A stretch of DNA of 64,000 nucleotides from Bacteriovoracaceae bacterium (GTDB lineage Bacteria > Bdellovibrionota > Bacteriovoracia > Bacteriovoracales > Bacteriovoracaceae): the NCBI GenBank assembly GCA_020630335.1, contig JAHDBN010000012.1, positions 1-64,000 on the forward strand, written 5' to 3'. The translations under genes were made by a program, and so were the position numbers. Shown here one piece after another: positions 25,991-33,986 of the stretch (the first letter of the stretch is position 1; each line of letters opens with the position of its first letter). The notes under the pieces were generated by a model. It saw nothing but the letters and a program-made list of their open reading frames with translations. It was not told the origin of the DNA and searched no databases.

Positions 25991-26755
25991 ATGAATTATC
26001 GCCCTGAAGAGATTTTTCTCTCAGATTCTCTAGATCCATATTATAACTTATCCCTAGAAGATTATTTCTTAAGAAGCCCTGAGTTTTTTGGAAAAAAAAT
26101 CTTACTTATTTGGAGATCAACACCAGCTATTATTATGGGACGTTTTCAAAACCCTTGGTTGGAAATTGATCTAAAAAAAGCAAAAAATGATGATGTTTTA
26201 ATTTGCAGAAGACAATCAGGAGGAGGAACAGTTTATCATGATGAAGGTAATCTCAACTTTTGCTTCATTGGAAAAACAAAAAAAGAAGATCACTTTAATT
26301 ATTTCCTGTCTGAATTGAGTCAATTAGGAATTGATCTTGAGGTGAATGAGCGTAACGATATTCTTTATAAAAATAAAAAAATTTCTGGTTCTGCCTTCAA
26401 GAATACTAAAGATAATAGTTTTCATCACTTTACCTTTCTTGTTGATACAAATTTGAAGGCCTTGAAGAAATATTTGCATCACAAACAACTTTCTATTAGC
26501 TCTAAAAGTATACCTTCGAAAAGATCAGAAGTTATTGATTTAAAGGGAGTGTTAACAGTGAAAGCAATCCTTAATCACTTTGGAGCAAGAAAATATACTC
26601 CGCTGATTGAGAAAAAATTCGGTTCTGATCAATGGATCTATGAAGAAACCCCTAAGTTTCATATAAAAATTTCAGGTTTAGAGGGCGAGGAGACAATAGA
26701 GATCCCTAAGGGAACAAGTTATGATATAGTCATGAGAAAATTAAATTTGGAGTAA
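25991..26755 (+). CDS. lplA: Lipoate-protein ligase A
   Basis: A 254-residue ligase of the biotin/lipoate A/B fold. Motifs seen are RRQSGGGTVYHDEGNLNF, the catalytic-lysine region KKISGSAFKN, and SSKSIPSKRSEV. LplA activates lipoate with ATP and attaches it to E2 subunits of pyruvate and 2-oxoglutarate dehydrogenases and to GcvH. It is shorter than E. coli LplA (337), so the accessory C-terminal domain is reduced. A scavenging ligase suits an organism that obtains lipoate from its surroundings or prey. It abuts the conserved unknown upstream. Confidence 0.85.
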   Translation: MNYRPEEIFLSDSLDPYYNLSLEDYFLRSPEFFGKKILLIWRSTPAIIMGRFQNPWLEIDLKKAKNDDVLICRRQSGGGTVYHDEGNLNFCFIGKTKKEDHFNYFLSELSQLGIDLEVNERNDILYKNKKISGSAFKNTKDNSFHHFTFLVDTNLKALKKYLHHKQLSISSKSIPSKRSEVIDLKGVLTVKAILNHFGARKYTPLIEKKFGSDQWIYEETPKFHIKISGLEGEETIEIPKGTSYDIVMRKLNLE

Positions 26756-26759
26756 AAAA

Positions 26760-27404
26760 ATGAAGTACTTAGTTTTATCTTTCTTCTTAATTTCATGCGG
26801 ATTTGAAAATAGTTCTAGATCTAGAAAGTTTAAAGATTCAGATGCTGAATCAGTACGAGTACAAGCATTATTTGAAAACGCTGTTACTTTTGAAGAGAAA
26901 TTAAAAATTAAATATGAAACTTTTAAATTGAATTGTGAACTTAAAAGAGATTTGAGTTATTTTGATGAATCAAGGCCTTTAGTAAAAGAAATTTCTTGGG
27001 ATCTTTTGAATGATTATGATGACGCAAAAGAGTTTGCGATTAGTGACTCAATAGAAGACACTAACTTTAGGTATTCTCACATTACAACAATCAGACTTAT
27101 CGATGCCTATTTTTCAAATGTAGGAAATAAGGATTTCAAAGATGATCACTCTGCTGAATTAACTTTTGAATATGAAGGGAATTACTCTATTGCTCAAAAT
27201 TATGAATCAGGTCCATTTGTTATTACAGCAACTCCTTCAGGAGTAAAAAAGAATGTTAACTCATTTAATGCAACTACACTTTTAAATACGAGTGGAAAAG
27301 GTGAAACTTCAGAAGATGTTGCTTTTTCTTTTTTAGATACTTGTATTATTGAAGCTGTTATTAAGCCAGCTTTACGTTTTCATGAAGAAGTAGTTATCGA
27401 CTAG
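26760..27404 (+). CDS. Lipoprotein of unknown function
   Basis: A 214-residue protein with lipoprotein signal MKYLVLSFFLISCGF (lipobox ISC). The mature region is acidic and mixed helix/strand, with Cys in LNCEL and DTCIIEA. It starts 4 nt after lplA behind TTGGAG, so it may share that transcript. It converges on a small Cys-ending protein gene. No family recognised. Confidence 0.65.
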   Translation: MKYLVLSFFLISCGFENSSRSRKFKDSDAESVRVQALFENAVTFEEKLKIKYETFKLNCELKRDLSYFDESRPLVKEISWDLLNDYDDAKEFAISDSIEDTNFRYSHITTIRLIDAYFSNVGNKDFKDDHSAELTFEYEGNYSIAQNYESGPFVITATPSGVKKNVNSFNATTLLNTSGKGETSEDVAFSFLDTCIIEAVIKPALRFHEEVVID

Positions 27405-27409
27405 ACTTG

Positions 27410-27700
27410 CTAGTGAGCGCTGCAAGTTCCGCAACCACCTTCTTTTTTGTTTTTTTGATTTACAATTTCAAGGTCAATAAACTCCCAATCTTTAAATTGA
27501 GTATTTATAAAACCAATGGCTTGGTCTAGCTTGCTAAAACAAGATTCATCAATACCAAGATGGTTTTCATCAACATGGGCCACAAAGTACTGCTCAGTTA
27601 TTGCACTTTCTTTCCAATCGGCTCCTATTGATATTTGTGCCATCTCTTCAGAATGAATGTCTTTATATATGCAATGCGTCCAATTTTGCTCTGTAATCAT
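27410..27700 (-). CDS. Small cytoplasmic protein with C-terminal GGCGTC motif
   Basis: A 96-residue soluble protein ending KKEGGCGTCSAH. The CGTC dithiol and terminal His could bind a metal or a thiol partner, as in small redox or metallochaperone tails. The body (EQYFVAHVDENHLGIDES...LDQAIGFINTQFKDWEFIDLE) suggests a compact alpha/beta fold. It is transcribed away from the L33 gene. No family recognised. Confidence 0.6.
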   Translation of the reverse strand: MITEQNWTHCIYKDIHSEEMAQISIGADWKESAITEQYFVAHVDENHLGIDESCFSKLDQAIGFINTQFKDWEFIDLEIVNQKNKKEGGCGTCSAH

Positions 27701-27786
27701 GATGAATACCTTAATACTATTGATTTATTGAGTCAAAATCGCTAATCTCTCAAAACTAAATACTTAATAAGTTTACGGAGTAAGTC

Positions 27787-27963
27787 ATGGCAAAAGGCCC
27801 TAGAGTAATGATCACATTGGAATGTACTGAAGCTAGAAAGCTCGGGAAAAGTCCTTCTAGATACACAACAACTAAAAATAAAAAGAAAATGCCAGAGAGA
27901 TTGGAGCTTAAAAAATATAATCCATTCTTGAGAAGACACACTATCCATAAAGAAATCAAGTAA
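27787..27963 (+). CDS. rpmG: 50S ribosomal protein L33
   Basis: A 58-residue basic protein recognised as bL33 from [39 protein letters not shown] and [14 protein letters not shown]. It is a large-subunit protein near the E site. It keeps only one of the zinc-ribbon cysteines (LECTE), so it is the C-minus, zinc-independent form. ACGGAGTAAGTC precedes the ATG. The following methyltransferase-like reading frame is open right across its stop. Confidence 0.95.
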   Translation: MAKGPRVMITLECTEARKLGKSPSRYTTTKNKKKMPERLELKKYNPFLRRHTIHKEIK

Positions 27964-27964
27964 T

Positions 27965-28624
27965 CTGGATTCCCTTCAAGAAGACAATTTATCTTTTTCA
28001 GAAAAATTTCCATTAGATTTTTTATCTAGTGATGAGTTAGATTTTCTAAACATTTTAGAAGATTTAAGGGTGAAGTTAAACTTCCCCGCAATTAGAAATG
28101 ATATAGGTGCTTTTTTTAGTTCTTTAGTACAAGCTAATAATTTTCAAAATATCTTTGAATTTGGTTCAGGTTATGGACATAGCTGTTTTTGGTATTTAGT
28201 AAATAACTATATTCCTAAAGAAATTGTTCTTACAGAGAAAAGAGATGATCTCAAATCTGTTTTCTATTCTCTTCCTTGGAGTGAAAAACAAAAAGAGTGT
28301 ATAGAGTATTTTCAAGGTGATGCTTTTGATCGTTTTGAGAAGATGGAGTTAGTAGACTTTCTATTAATTGATGGAACAAAAGCAGACTACAAGCGCTTTT
28401 TAGAACTTTCTGTTCCAAAGTTAAAGAAAGAGGCAGTGGTGGTTATTGATAATGCTTTTTGGAAAGGAAGTGTTGTTCATGATGGAGTTGTTTCTAAAAA
28501 ATCTGAAAGTGCAATCAGAGATCTTCATGAGTATCTTAAAAGTAGTTTTATAAGAAAACTTTTTACTGTTACTTATTTACCCTTTCGAGATGGCCTTGTC
28601 TTACTTCAATACCTTGTTCGGTAA
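27965..28624 (+). CDS. Class I SAM-dependent methyltransferase-like protein (start uncertain)
   Basis: A Rossmann-type methyltransferase resembling O-methyltransferases: IFEFGSGYGHSCFWYL is motif I, IVLTEKRDD motif II, and VDFLLIDGTKADYKRF and VVVIDNAFWKGSV follow. The first common start, GTG at 28070, has a purine tract directly abutting it, which is unusable as a ribosome site. The frame stays open upstream with coding-like sequence (LDSLQEDNLSFSEKFPLDFL...). A start near CTG 27965, next to the L33 stop, is suggested, giving about 219 residues. If GTG is used the protein is 184 residues. Substrate unknown. Confidence 0.65.
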   Translation: MDSLQEDNLSFSEKFPLDFLSSDELDFLNILEDLRVKLNFPAIRNDIGAFFSSLVQANNFQNIFEFGSGYGHSCFWYLVNNYIPKEIVLTEKRDDLKSVFYSLPWSEKQKECIEYFQGDAFDRFEKMELVDFLLIDGTKADYKRFLELSVPKLKKEAVVVIDNAFWKGSVVHDGVVSKKSESAIRDLHEYLKSSFIRKLFTVTYLPFRDGLVLLQYLVR

Positions 28625-28681
28625 AACAAAAAACGAACTTGTTTTTTTATATTGACCCTAAATATGCAAGGAGGTTTTGTT

Positions 28682-28708
28682 ATGCCTACTTTTGTTGTAA
28701 AAAAATAA
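28682..28708 (+). CDS. Possible mini-ORF with strong ribosome site
   Basis: AAGGAGG lies 7 nt before an ATG that opens only eight codons (MPTFVVKK), ending in a run of seven A residues followed by TAA. If one A were absent the frame would continue as KNKDKITLFSIEKL to a TGA, giving 20 residues. It could be a leader peptide, a slippage-regulated small protein, a fragment or a sequencing error. Confidence 0.25.
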   Translation: MPTFVVKK

Positions 28709-28839
28709 AGATAAAATAACTCTATTTTCTATTGAAAAGCTTTGAATCTAACTTTCCTAAGAATTTTTATCAAAAAAAATAAATCTAGAGTAGTATGAAA
28801 TACAGGGCAAGATAAGATTACGACATAAGGAGGAAACCA

Positions 28840-29640
28840 ATGGTTCGTATTTTATTTTTTAGCCTGTTTACTATTTCACTTAAACTTTTTCCTGTGGATT
28901 TAGATCCTGTTTCGCCTTGCATTCAACAGAATACATTATGTGCAATGATAGAGAAATATGGTGATCATAATGGAGATGGGACGATTACAACATTAGATGC
29001 TTCCTTGATTAATCAAGCAATTCTCTTACTTAGTTCTTACTCTCTTGAGCTTGATTTGAATTTAGATGGGGTAAACAACTTGCAAGACGCACAAATTATT
29101 CAACAGTACGTTCTTGGAATAATTGATTGTAATCAAAACTCTTCTCAGGTGTATCAGTGTGAATGGCATGCTACAGGAGGTTTTTGTAAAAATGATCCTC
29201 AGGTTTTATCAATGGAGGCTGCGTTAGGAGGAAATGATCGAATCATTACAACAATACCTTCTAGTGTAGTTCAAGAGTATGAGGGAGGAGAGTTAACAGC
29301 AATTGATAATTATTTTTCAGGTTTAACTGGGCTTGAAAATCTTTGTAAAAGCGCAGTTGCCTTGCCATGGTCACAGCCGCTTTCTGATTCTTGTAAGGAA
29401 GGATCGGGAGTTCTGACAATACCACCTAAATTTATATCTTTTTATAATAGTGAGCCTTCAAGTTTAGTAATATTAGAATTCCTTTGTGAGTGTGAATGTA
29501 AAGATTCTGTTTCTTGTGATGATGGGAGTGGTATTATAGGAGGATCAAGTAATAATAAACGATCAAGTAATTTTACTTTTCTGGATGAACTCGGTTTTCA
29601 ATCAATTAAGAGTAAGTTAAACCAAAAATCTTCTAGATAG
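28840..29640 (+). CDS. Secreted protein with dockerin-like EF-hand pair
   Basis: A 266-residue protein with an N-terminal hydrophobic signal. Residues ~40-92 form a dockerin type I-like repeat pair: GDHNGDGTITTLDASLINQAILLL and LDLNLDGVNNLQDAQIIQQYVLG, each with the Asp/Asn calcium loop. The rest is Cys-rich (CIQQNTLC, YQCEWHATGGFC, CECECKDSVSC), consistent with a disulfide-bonded extracellular protein. Dockerins bind cohesin domains or calcium; no cohesin is encoded here. AAGGAGG precedes the ATG. A hairpin terminator follows. Confidence 0.75.
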   Translation: MVRILFFSLFTISLKLFPVDLDPVSPCIQQNTLCAMIEKYGDHNGDGTITTLDASLINQAILLLSSYSLELDLNLDGVNNLQDAQIIQQYVLGIIDCNQNSSQVYQCEWHATGGFCKNDPQVLSMEAALGGNDRIITTIPSSVVQEYEGGELTAIDNYFSGLTGLENLCKSAVALPWSQPLSDSCKEGSGVLTIPPKFISFYNSEPSSLVILEFLCECECKDSVSCDDGSGIIGGSSNNKRSSNFTFLDELGFQSIKSKLNQKSSR

Positions 29641-29648
29641 ATTTAGAG

Positions 29649-29682
29649 TAGGAAAGGAGGATTTAAAAGTCTTCCTTTCCTA
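29649..29682. terminator. Bidirectional hairpin between convergent genes
   Basis: TAGGAAAGGAGGA pairs with TCTTCCTTTCCTA (13 bp, one G-U) around an 8-nt loop. It lies between the dockerin-like gene and the convergent small lipoprotein gene and includes the latter's stop codon. No T run follows, so its efficiency is uncertain. Confidence 0.6.
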
Positions 29683-29973
29683 GCGATCAGCTTCTATCGC
29701 ATCGTTAAGCGTTCCTCTCAAAATATTCAATGGATTATCCGCAACAGATTTATAGCCACTAGCATATTCAAGTTTGTAAGTTCCAGCTTTAGGGCCACAA
29801 CTATTAAAAACAGATGAGTTCATTTTTTGTCTGTTAGTCGCATCATCTACCCCGAGGGCATAAGCTCCATCTTTGTTACAATTTGCTTCTTTCCATTGCC
29901 TTTGCTGCTCTTCATGCTGTCTTTGCATTTCAGCACAAGAAACTAAAAGTAACAATAAAATAAGTTTTTTCAT
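29680..29973 (-). CDS. Small lipoprotein of unknown function
   Basis: A 97-residue protein with lipoprotein signal MKKLILLLLLVSCAEM. A Gln/Glu/Arg-rich helix (MQRQHEEQQRQWKEANC) precedes a compact part (KDGAYALGVDDATNRQKM...SCGPKAGTYKLEYASGYKS). Its GAYALGVDDA... and Y..GY layout recalls short DUF2799-like lipoproteins, but the match is not secure. It follows the PilZ-like gene by 2 nt on the same strand, so the two are probably co-transcribed. Confidence 0.65.
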   Translation of the reverse strand: MKKLILLLLLVSCAEMQRQHEEQQRQWKEANCNKDGAYALGVDDATNRQKMNSSVFNSCGPKAGTYKLEYASGYKSVADNPLNILRGTLNDAIEADR

Positions 29974-29975
29974 CT

Positions 29976-30521
29976 TTATCCTTCTATTGAGATGTTGTTC
30001 TCTTTTTTTAATATTAAATCAAAGTAGTCTTTTTTTAATAAATAGTAATCACTTGAGAAGTGTTTAAATATTTCAAGTTGTAAGCAGTATTTTTTTTGAA
30101 ACTTATTTTTCTTCCTTAATATTCTAGAAGCGGGTGAGATATTCTTCACTTCGCATAGTAAGGTGATATTTTTTCTTAAAGACAATTGTAAAACAACCGT
30201 TTCATTTTTTGAAAAAACTTCATCGCTATAAAGAAGAACTTTAGACATCGTTAAATCTTCAGGGAGTATAACTCCATTTCTTTCTGCTCTATTAGGAATA
30301 ATTCTTCTTAAGATAAAGTGGGTTGATTTATCACCTTTAATTCCTGAAAATTTTATTTCATTTTCTTCAATCGGAGTAGAAAATGTAAAGTCATCATCGT
30401 AGAACTGATGAATTTTTTGCTCTAAACTTGAGTCAATAAAATCATAATATTCTAAAGTTTTATTTTTCTCTTCAAATAAACTCCACAGCTTTATCTTGAT
30501 TTTATTAATCCTAAATTTCAT
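29976..30521 (-). CDS. Protein of unknown function, possibly a degenerate PilZ-like fold
   Basis: A 181-residue soluble basic protein. The second half (VFSKNETVVLQLSLRKNITLLCEVKNISPASRIL...KKYCLQLEIF) has the strand order of PilZ-like domains, but the RxxxR and DxSxxG cyclic-di-GMP motifs are not evident, so binding is doubtful. It is divergent from nth, with the two starts about 36 nt apart. Function unknown. Confidence 0.5.
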   Translation of the reverse strand: MKFRINKIKIKLWSLFEEKNKTLEYYDFIDSSLEQKIHQFYDDDFTFSTPIEENEIKFSGIKGDKSTHFILRRIIPNRAERNGVILPEDLTMSKVLLYSDEVFSKNETVVLQLSLRKNITLLCEVKNISPASRILRKKNKFQKKYCLQLEIFKHFSSDYYLLKKDYFDLILKKENNISIEG

Positions 30522-30557
30522 AATGAATTTATTATACCTAGTTCAAGAGTAGGATCA

Positions 30558-31223
30558 ATGAGTTTAAGTACTTCAAAGCTTGAAAGAGCAGCATTTATTC
30601 ATAAAAAACTTGATGAGTTTTTTCCTGAAACGCCAATCCCCCTAGATCATAAGGATCCTTATACTTTATTAATAGCAGTGCTTTTATCTGCCCAGTGTAC
30701 TGATGTGAGAGTAAATCAAGTTACACCTCATTTGTTTAAACAAGCCGATTCTCCCAAGAAAATGGTTCAATTAAAGATAAGTGAAATAGAAAATATTGTA
30801 AGACCTTGTGGGCTTGCTCCTAGAAAAGCTAAGGCCATTCATGGATTATCACAAATACTTCTAGATAAATTTAATGGAGAAGTACCAAATGATATTATTG
30901 AGTTAGAAAAGCTTCCTGGTGTTGGGCATAAAACAGCATCTGTTGTAATGGCTCAGGCCTTTGGGGTTCCAGCATTTCCTGTTGATACGCATATCCACAG
31001 ATTAGCTCAAATTTGGAAGCTAACTAATGGAAAAAACGTTAAAGAGACTGAGAAAGATTTAAAACGCTTGTTTCCTGAAGAAGCATGGAATGATCTTCAC
31101 TTACAAATTATTTTTTACGGTAGAGAGTATTGTCAGGCTCGCGGATGTGATGGATTGAGATGTGTGCTCTGTAAGAAAATGTATCCCGATCGAAAAAGAG
31201 CTATTTCTTACAATAAAGCTTAA
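30558..31223 (+). CDS. nth: Endonuclease III-type DNA glycosylase with atypical cysteine cluster
   Basis: A 221-residue base-excision repair glycosylase/AP lyase. The helix-hairpin-helix LPGVGHKTASVVMAQAF contains the catalytic Lys, and VDTHIHRLA the catalytic Asp. The N-terminal LIAVLLSAQCTDVRVNQVTP is typical. The C-terminal cysteines are C192, C197, C202 and C205, not the usual C-x6-C-x2-C-x5-C 4Fe-4S pattern, and no fourth Cys follows after five residues. The cluster may be altered or lost. The enzyme removes oxidised pyrimidines. Confidence 0.9.
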   Translation: MSLSTSKLERAAFIHKKLDEFFPETPIPLDHKDPYTLLIAVLLSAQCTDVRVNQVTPHLFKQADSPKKMVQLKISEIENIVRPCGLAPRKAKAIHGLSQILLDKFNGEVPNDIIELEKLPGVGHKTASVVMAQAFGVPAFPVDTHIHRLAQIWKLTNGKNVKETEKDLKRLFPEEAWNDLHLQIIFYGREYCQARGCDGLRCVLCKKMYPDRKRAISYNKA

Positions 31224-31303
31224 GTACTTTAGAAATCTTACATTTATGACATCCTGATAAAATTTTTCTTATCATTATTTAAAGTTTCAAAGGAGTGTTG
31301 AAC

Positions 31304-32530
31304 GTGAAAAGGATTTATTTAGTATTATCTATAGCTATAGGCTTTTCTGTTTTTGCAAAAGTAGAAGAAAAATCAAGCTTTCTAGTTATTCAAAATGATG
31401 TCTCTGAAATAGTAAGCAAAGAATTACAAAAAAAGTTTACTGTTGCTAAAACAAAAAATGGTCATAAAGTTATTGAAGTCACTGAAAAAAATGTTTTAGA
31501 AATCTCTGAAGCAATTCATCATACTTATAATAAGTGCGGTGGGTTTTATAACTTTGATTCAAAAAAAGAAGCAATTGCTTATCTTTCAGAAGTTAATGAG
31601 CCTACTAAGAGAAAAAAGTATAATCAAAAAAGAAAAGACTTTCTGAATTCTTTAAACTTGAAAACAAAGCATAAGAAAATTCAAACCTTAGTAGATAAAG
31701 TTGAAGAAACACCAATAAGAGAAATGATTGAAAAACTATCAAGTTATCATAATAGATTTTATCAATCGAAAACTGGAGTTGAGGCAGCGAAGTTTATTGC
31801 TAAAACTTGGAAAAATATAATTAAAGATAGAGAAGATGCTGAAGTAGTTCTTTACGATCATTCATGGAAGCAACCCTCTGTTATTTTAAAAATTGAAGGA
31901 AAATCTAAAGATGCTATCGTTTTAGGTGGGCATTTAGATTCTATAAATGGTTTTACTTATCAAATGTCATTTGGAAGAAAAGGTGGACACGCGCCAGGAG
32001 CTGATGATAATGCTTCAGGTATAGCGACGATAACTGAAATTTTAAGAGTGTTTATTGAAAGTGATATCAAACCTCAAAAAACAATTTTCTTCATGGGATA
32101 TGCAGCCGAAGAAGTAGGCCTTAAAGGTTCTAAAGATATTGCCAAGGCCTTCACGAAAAGTGGTGCTGAATATAGTATCTTAACGGCTCTTCAGTTTGAT
32201 ATGACTAATTTTAATGGCTCAGATGAAAAAATGTTTTTAATTGGAGATAATACTTCAGAAAAGTTAAACGCATACCTTGGTAGTCTTATTGATAGATATG
32301 TTCATGTTGAATGGTCTAAAACAAATTGTGGTTATGCTTGTTCAGATCATGCTTCATGGAACAATGCTGGAGTTCCAGCAGCTTTTCCTTTTGAAGCTGC
32401 TAAAAAAGATATGAATAAGGATATTCATACATCTGGTGATACGATAGATAAGTCAAAAGGGACAGCAGATCATGCTGAAAACTTTGCTAAGCTTGGAGTA
32501 GCTTACCTACTTGATCTGAATAGAAAATAA
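31304..32530 (+). CDS. Secreted M28-family zinc aminopeptidase
   Basis: A 408-residue exported peptidase with signal MKRIYLVLSIAIGFSVFAK. The metal ligands sit in GGHLDSI, ADDNASG, AAEEVGL and CSDHASW, the layout of leucyl aminopeptidases such as the Vibrio/Aeromonas enzymes. A ~110-residue N-terminal propeptide-like region precedes the catalytic domain. The GTG at 31304 is chosen because AAAGGAG lies 8 nt upstream; an in-frame GTG at 31295 overlaps that site. It would release N-terminal residues from peptides in the periplasm or outside the cell, feeding amino-acid catabolism. Confidence 0.92.
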   Translation: MKRIYLVLSIAIGFSVFAKVEEKSSFLVIQNDVSEIVSKELQKKFTVAKTKNGHKVIEVTEKNVLEISEAIHHTYNKCGGFYNFDSKKEAIAYLSEVNEPTKRKKYNQKRKDFLNSLNLKTKHKKIQTLVDKVEETPIREMIEKLSSYHNRFYQSKTGVEAAKFIAKTWKNIIKDREDAEVVLYDHSWKQPSVILKIEGKSKDAIVLGGHLDSINGFTYQMSFGRKGGHAPGADDNASGIATITEILRVFIESDIKPQKTIFFMGYAAEEVGLKGSKDIAKAFTKSGAEYSILTALQFDMTNFNGSDEKMFLIGDNTSEKLNAYLGSLIDRYVHVEWSKTNCGYACSDHASWNNAGVPAAFPFEAAKKDMNKDIHTSGDTIDKSKGTADHAENFAKLGVAYLLDLNRK

Positions 32531-32613
32531 TTTTAAGTATTACTTTGGGGAGTTATAGTTAGCTTCCCAAGAAACTTCTTAGACATTCTAGAAAACTTCC
32601 GTACAATTTTCTT

Positions 32614-33336
32614 ATGGATATGAATCAAAATAAAAACCCTCTTAATGAATTACTTATAAATATTGTTATTCCTGTTCTTATCTTGAATAAAGGTGCTAAA
32701 TATCTAGGAGAAAATGGAACGACTTGGGCTCTCGTTATAGCAACGGCTATTCCTGCGGGTTATGCTCTTTTAGACTTTATTAAATTTAAAAAAATCAACT
32801 TTGTTTCAGTTCTCGGTTTTATTAGTATTCTCTTAACAGGTGGGCTTGGCTATTTTAAATTTGAAGGAAAATGGTTCGCTTATAAGGAAGCTCTTATTCC
32901 TGGCATTATAGGCTTAGGGGTTTTAATTTCTGCTTTTACAAAAAAACCTCTTATCAGAATACTCATGTTTAATGACTCTATTTTAAAAACAGATATGATC
33001 AACGAAGCATTAGAAGAAAAGAATACAAAGGTTCCGTTTGAAAATCACTTGAAACTTTCAACTATATTTTTTGCAGCTTCTTTCTTTTTTTCGGCTATCT
33101 TAAACTATATATTAGCGATGAGAATTTTTACTCCTATCTCCAAAAGTTTACCTGAGATTGAAAGAACACAAATTTTAAATGAGCAGATCGCCAAGATGAC
33201 TTGGCAGGGCTACATTGTGATTTTATTACCGAGTTTGTTAATTTTATTTGCCATACTTTGGCATCTTTTTTCTGGAGTAAAAAAATATACTGGCTATGAT
33301 TTTAATTCAGTACTAAGAGATCAAAAAAAATCATGA
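32614..33336 (+). CDS. VC0807-family membrane protein
   Basis: A 240-residue inner-membrane protein with about six helices. The start NPLNELLINIVIPVLILNKGAKYLGENG and FVSVLGFISILLTGGLGYF...KEALIPGIIGL resemble the uncharacterised VC0807 family, distantly like intracellular septation protein A. Function is not established. It overlaps the HAD hydrolase gene by 4 nt and heads the run of four genes up to the TIGR03545 gene. Confidence 0.8.
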   Translation: MDMNQNKNPLNELLINIVIPVLILNKGAKYLGENGTTWALVIATAIPAGYALLDFIKFKKINFVSVLGFISILLTGGLGYFKFEGKWFAYKEALIPGIIGLGVLISAFTKKPLIRILMFNDSILKTDMINEALEEKNTKVPFENHLKLSTIFFAASFFFSAILNYILAMRIFTPISKSLPEIERTQILNEQIAKMTWQGYIVILLPSLLILFAILWHLFSGVKKYTGYDFNSVLRDQKKS

Positions 33337-33980
33337 TTCAATCTCATTGGTCGAAAATCCCTGAAGAAAAAGATATCAGATCAATGTATCCAGAACATGA
33401 GTACTGTATTTTTGATATGGATGGAACATTAATTGATTCTGAGCCAGCTCATATTAAAGCCTTACAAAAGGTTGCTCATAAACACTCTAGTTGTGATTGG
33501 AACTATGAAAAGATGCATGATCATTTTTCAGGTAAAGCAGATCAAGATGTTTACCATACAATCGATAAAAATTTTAATTTTAGATTATCACTCGTAGAGT
33601 TTTTTTCATTAAAAAACGAAATTCTTTTAAAAGAATTTGATTATTTAGCCAGTAAAGAGATGTTGATTAAAGATGAAATCAAAAATCTACTATCTACCAT
33701 GTATAAAAAGAATTGGAAGCTTGCCTTGGTTACGGCAAGTGAAGACCCTCTCTTGCAAAAAATACTTGATTACTTAGGAAGAGATTTATTCAAATTTTCT
33801 TTATCAACAAAAGATACTGAAAGATCTAAACCTTTCCCTGATCCATATCTCAAGGCCTTTAAGCTCTTTGGTAATATAGCACCAAAAGAAGTTCTCATCT
33901 TTGAAGACTCTGAAACGGGGCTTCAAGCGGCAATTTCTAGCAAGGCAGTCGTAAATAAGGTGACTTGGTTTAATATTTAA
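33333..33980 (+). CDS. HAD-superfamily hydrolase (beta-phosphoglucomutase-like)
   Basis: A 215-residue phosphatase-like protein with motif I FDMDGTLIDSEP, motif II region LALVTASEDP, a Lys in TERSKPFPDPY and motif IV IFEDSETGLQAA. The cap inserted after motif I identifies subclass IA, as in phosphoglycolate phosphatase and beta-phosphoglucomutase. The substrate cannot be read from sequence. It lies between two membrane protein genes in a coupled run. Confidence 0.85.
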   Translation: MIQSHWSKIPEEKDIRSMYPEHEYCIFDMDGTLIDSEPAHIKALQKVAHKHSSCDWNYEKMHDHFSGKADQDVYHTIDKNFNFRLSLVEFFSLKNEILLKEFDYLASKEMLIKDEIKNLLSTMYKKNWKLALVTASEDPLLQKILDYLGRDLFKFSLSTKDTERSKPFPDPYLKAFKLFGNIAPKEVLIFEDSETGLQAAISSKAVVNKVTWFNI

Positions 33981-33986
33981 ACTCAG

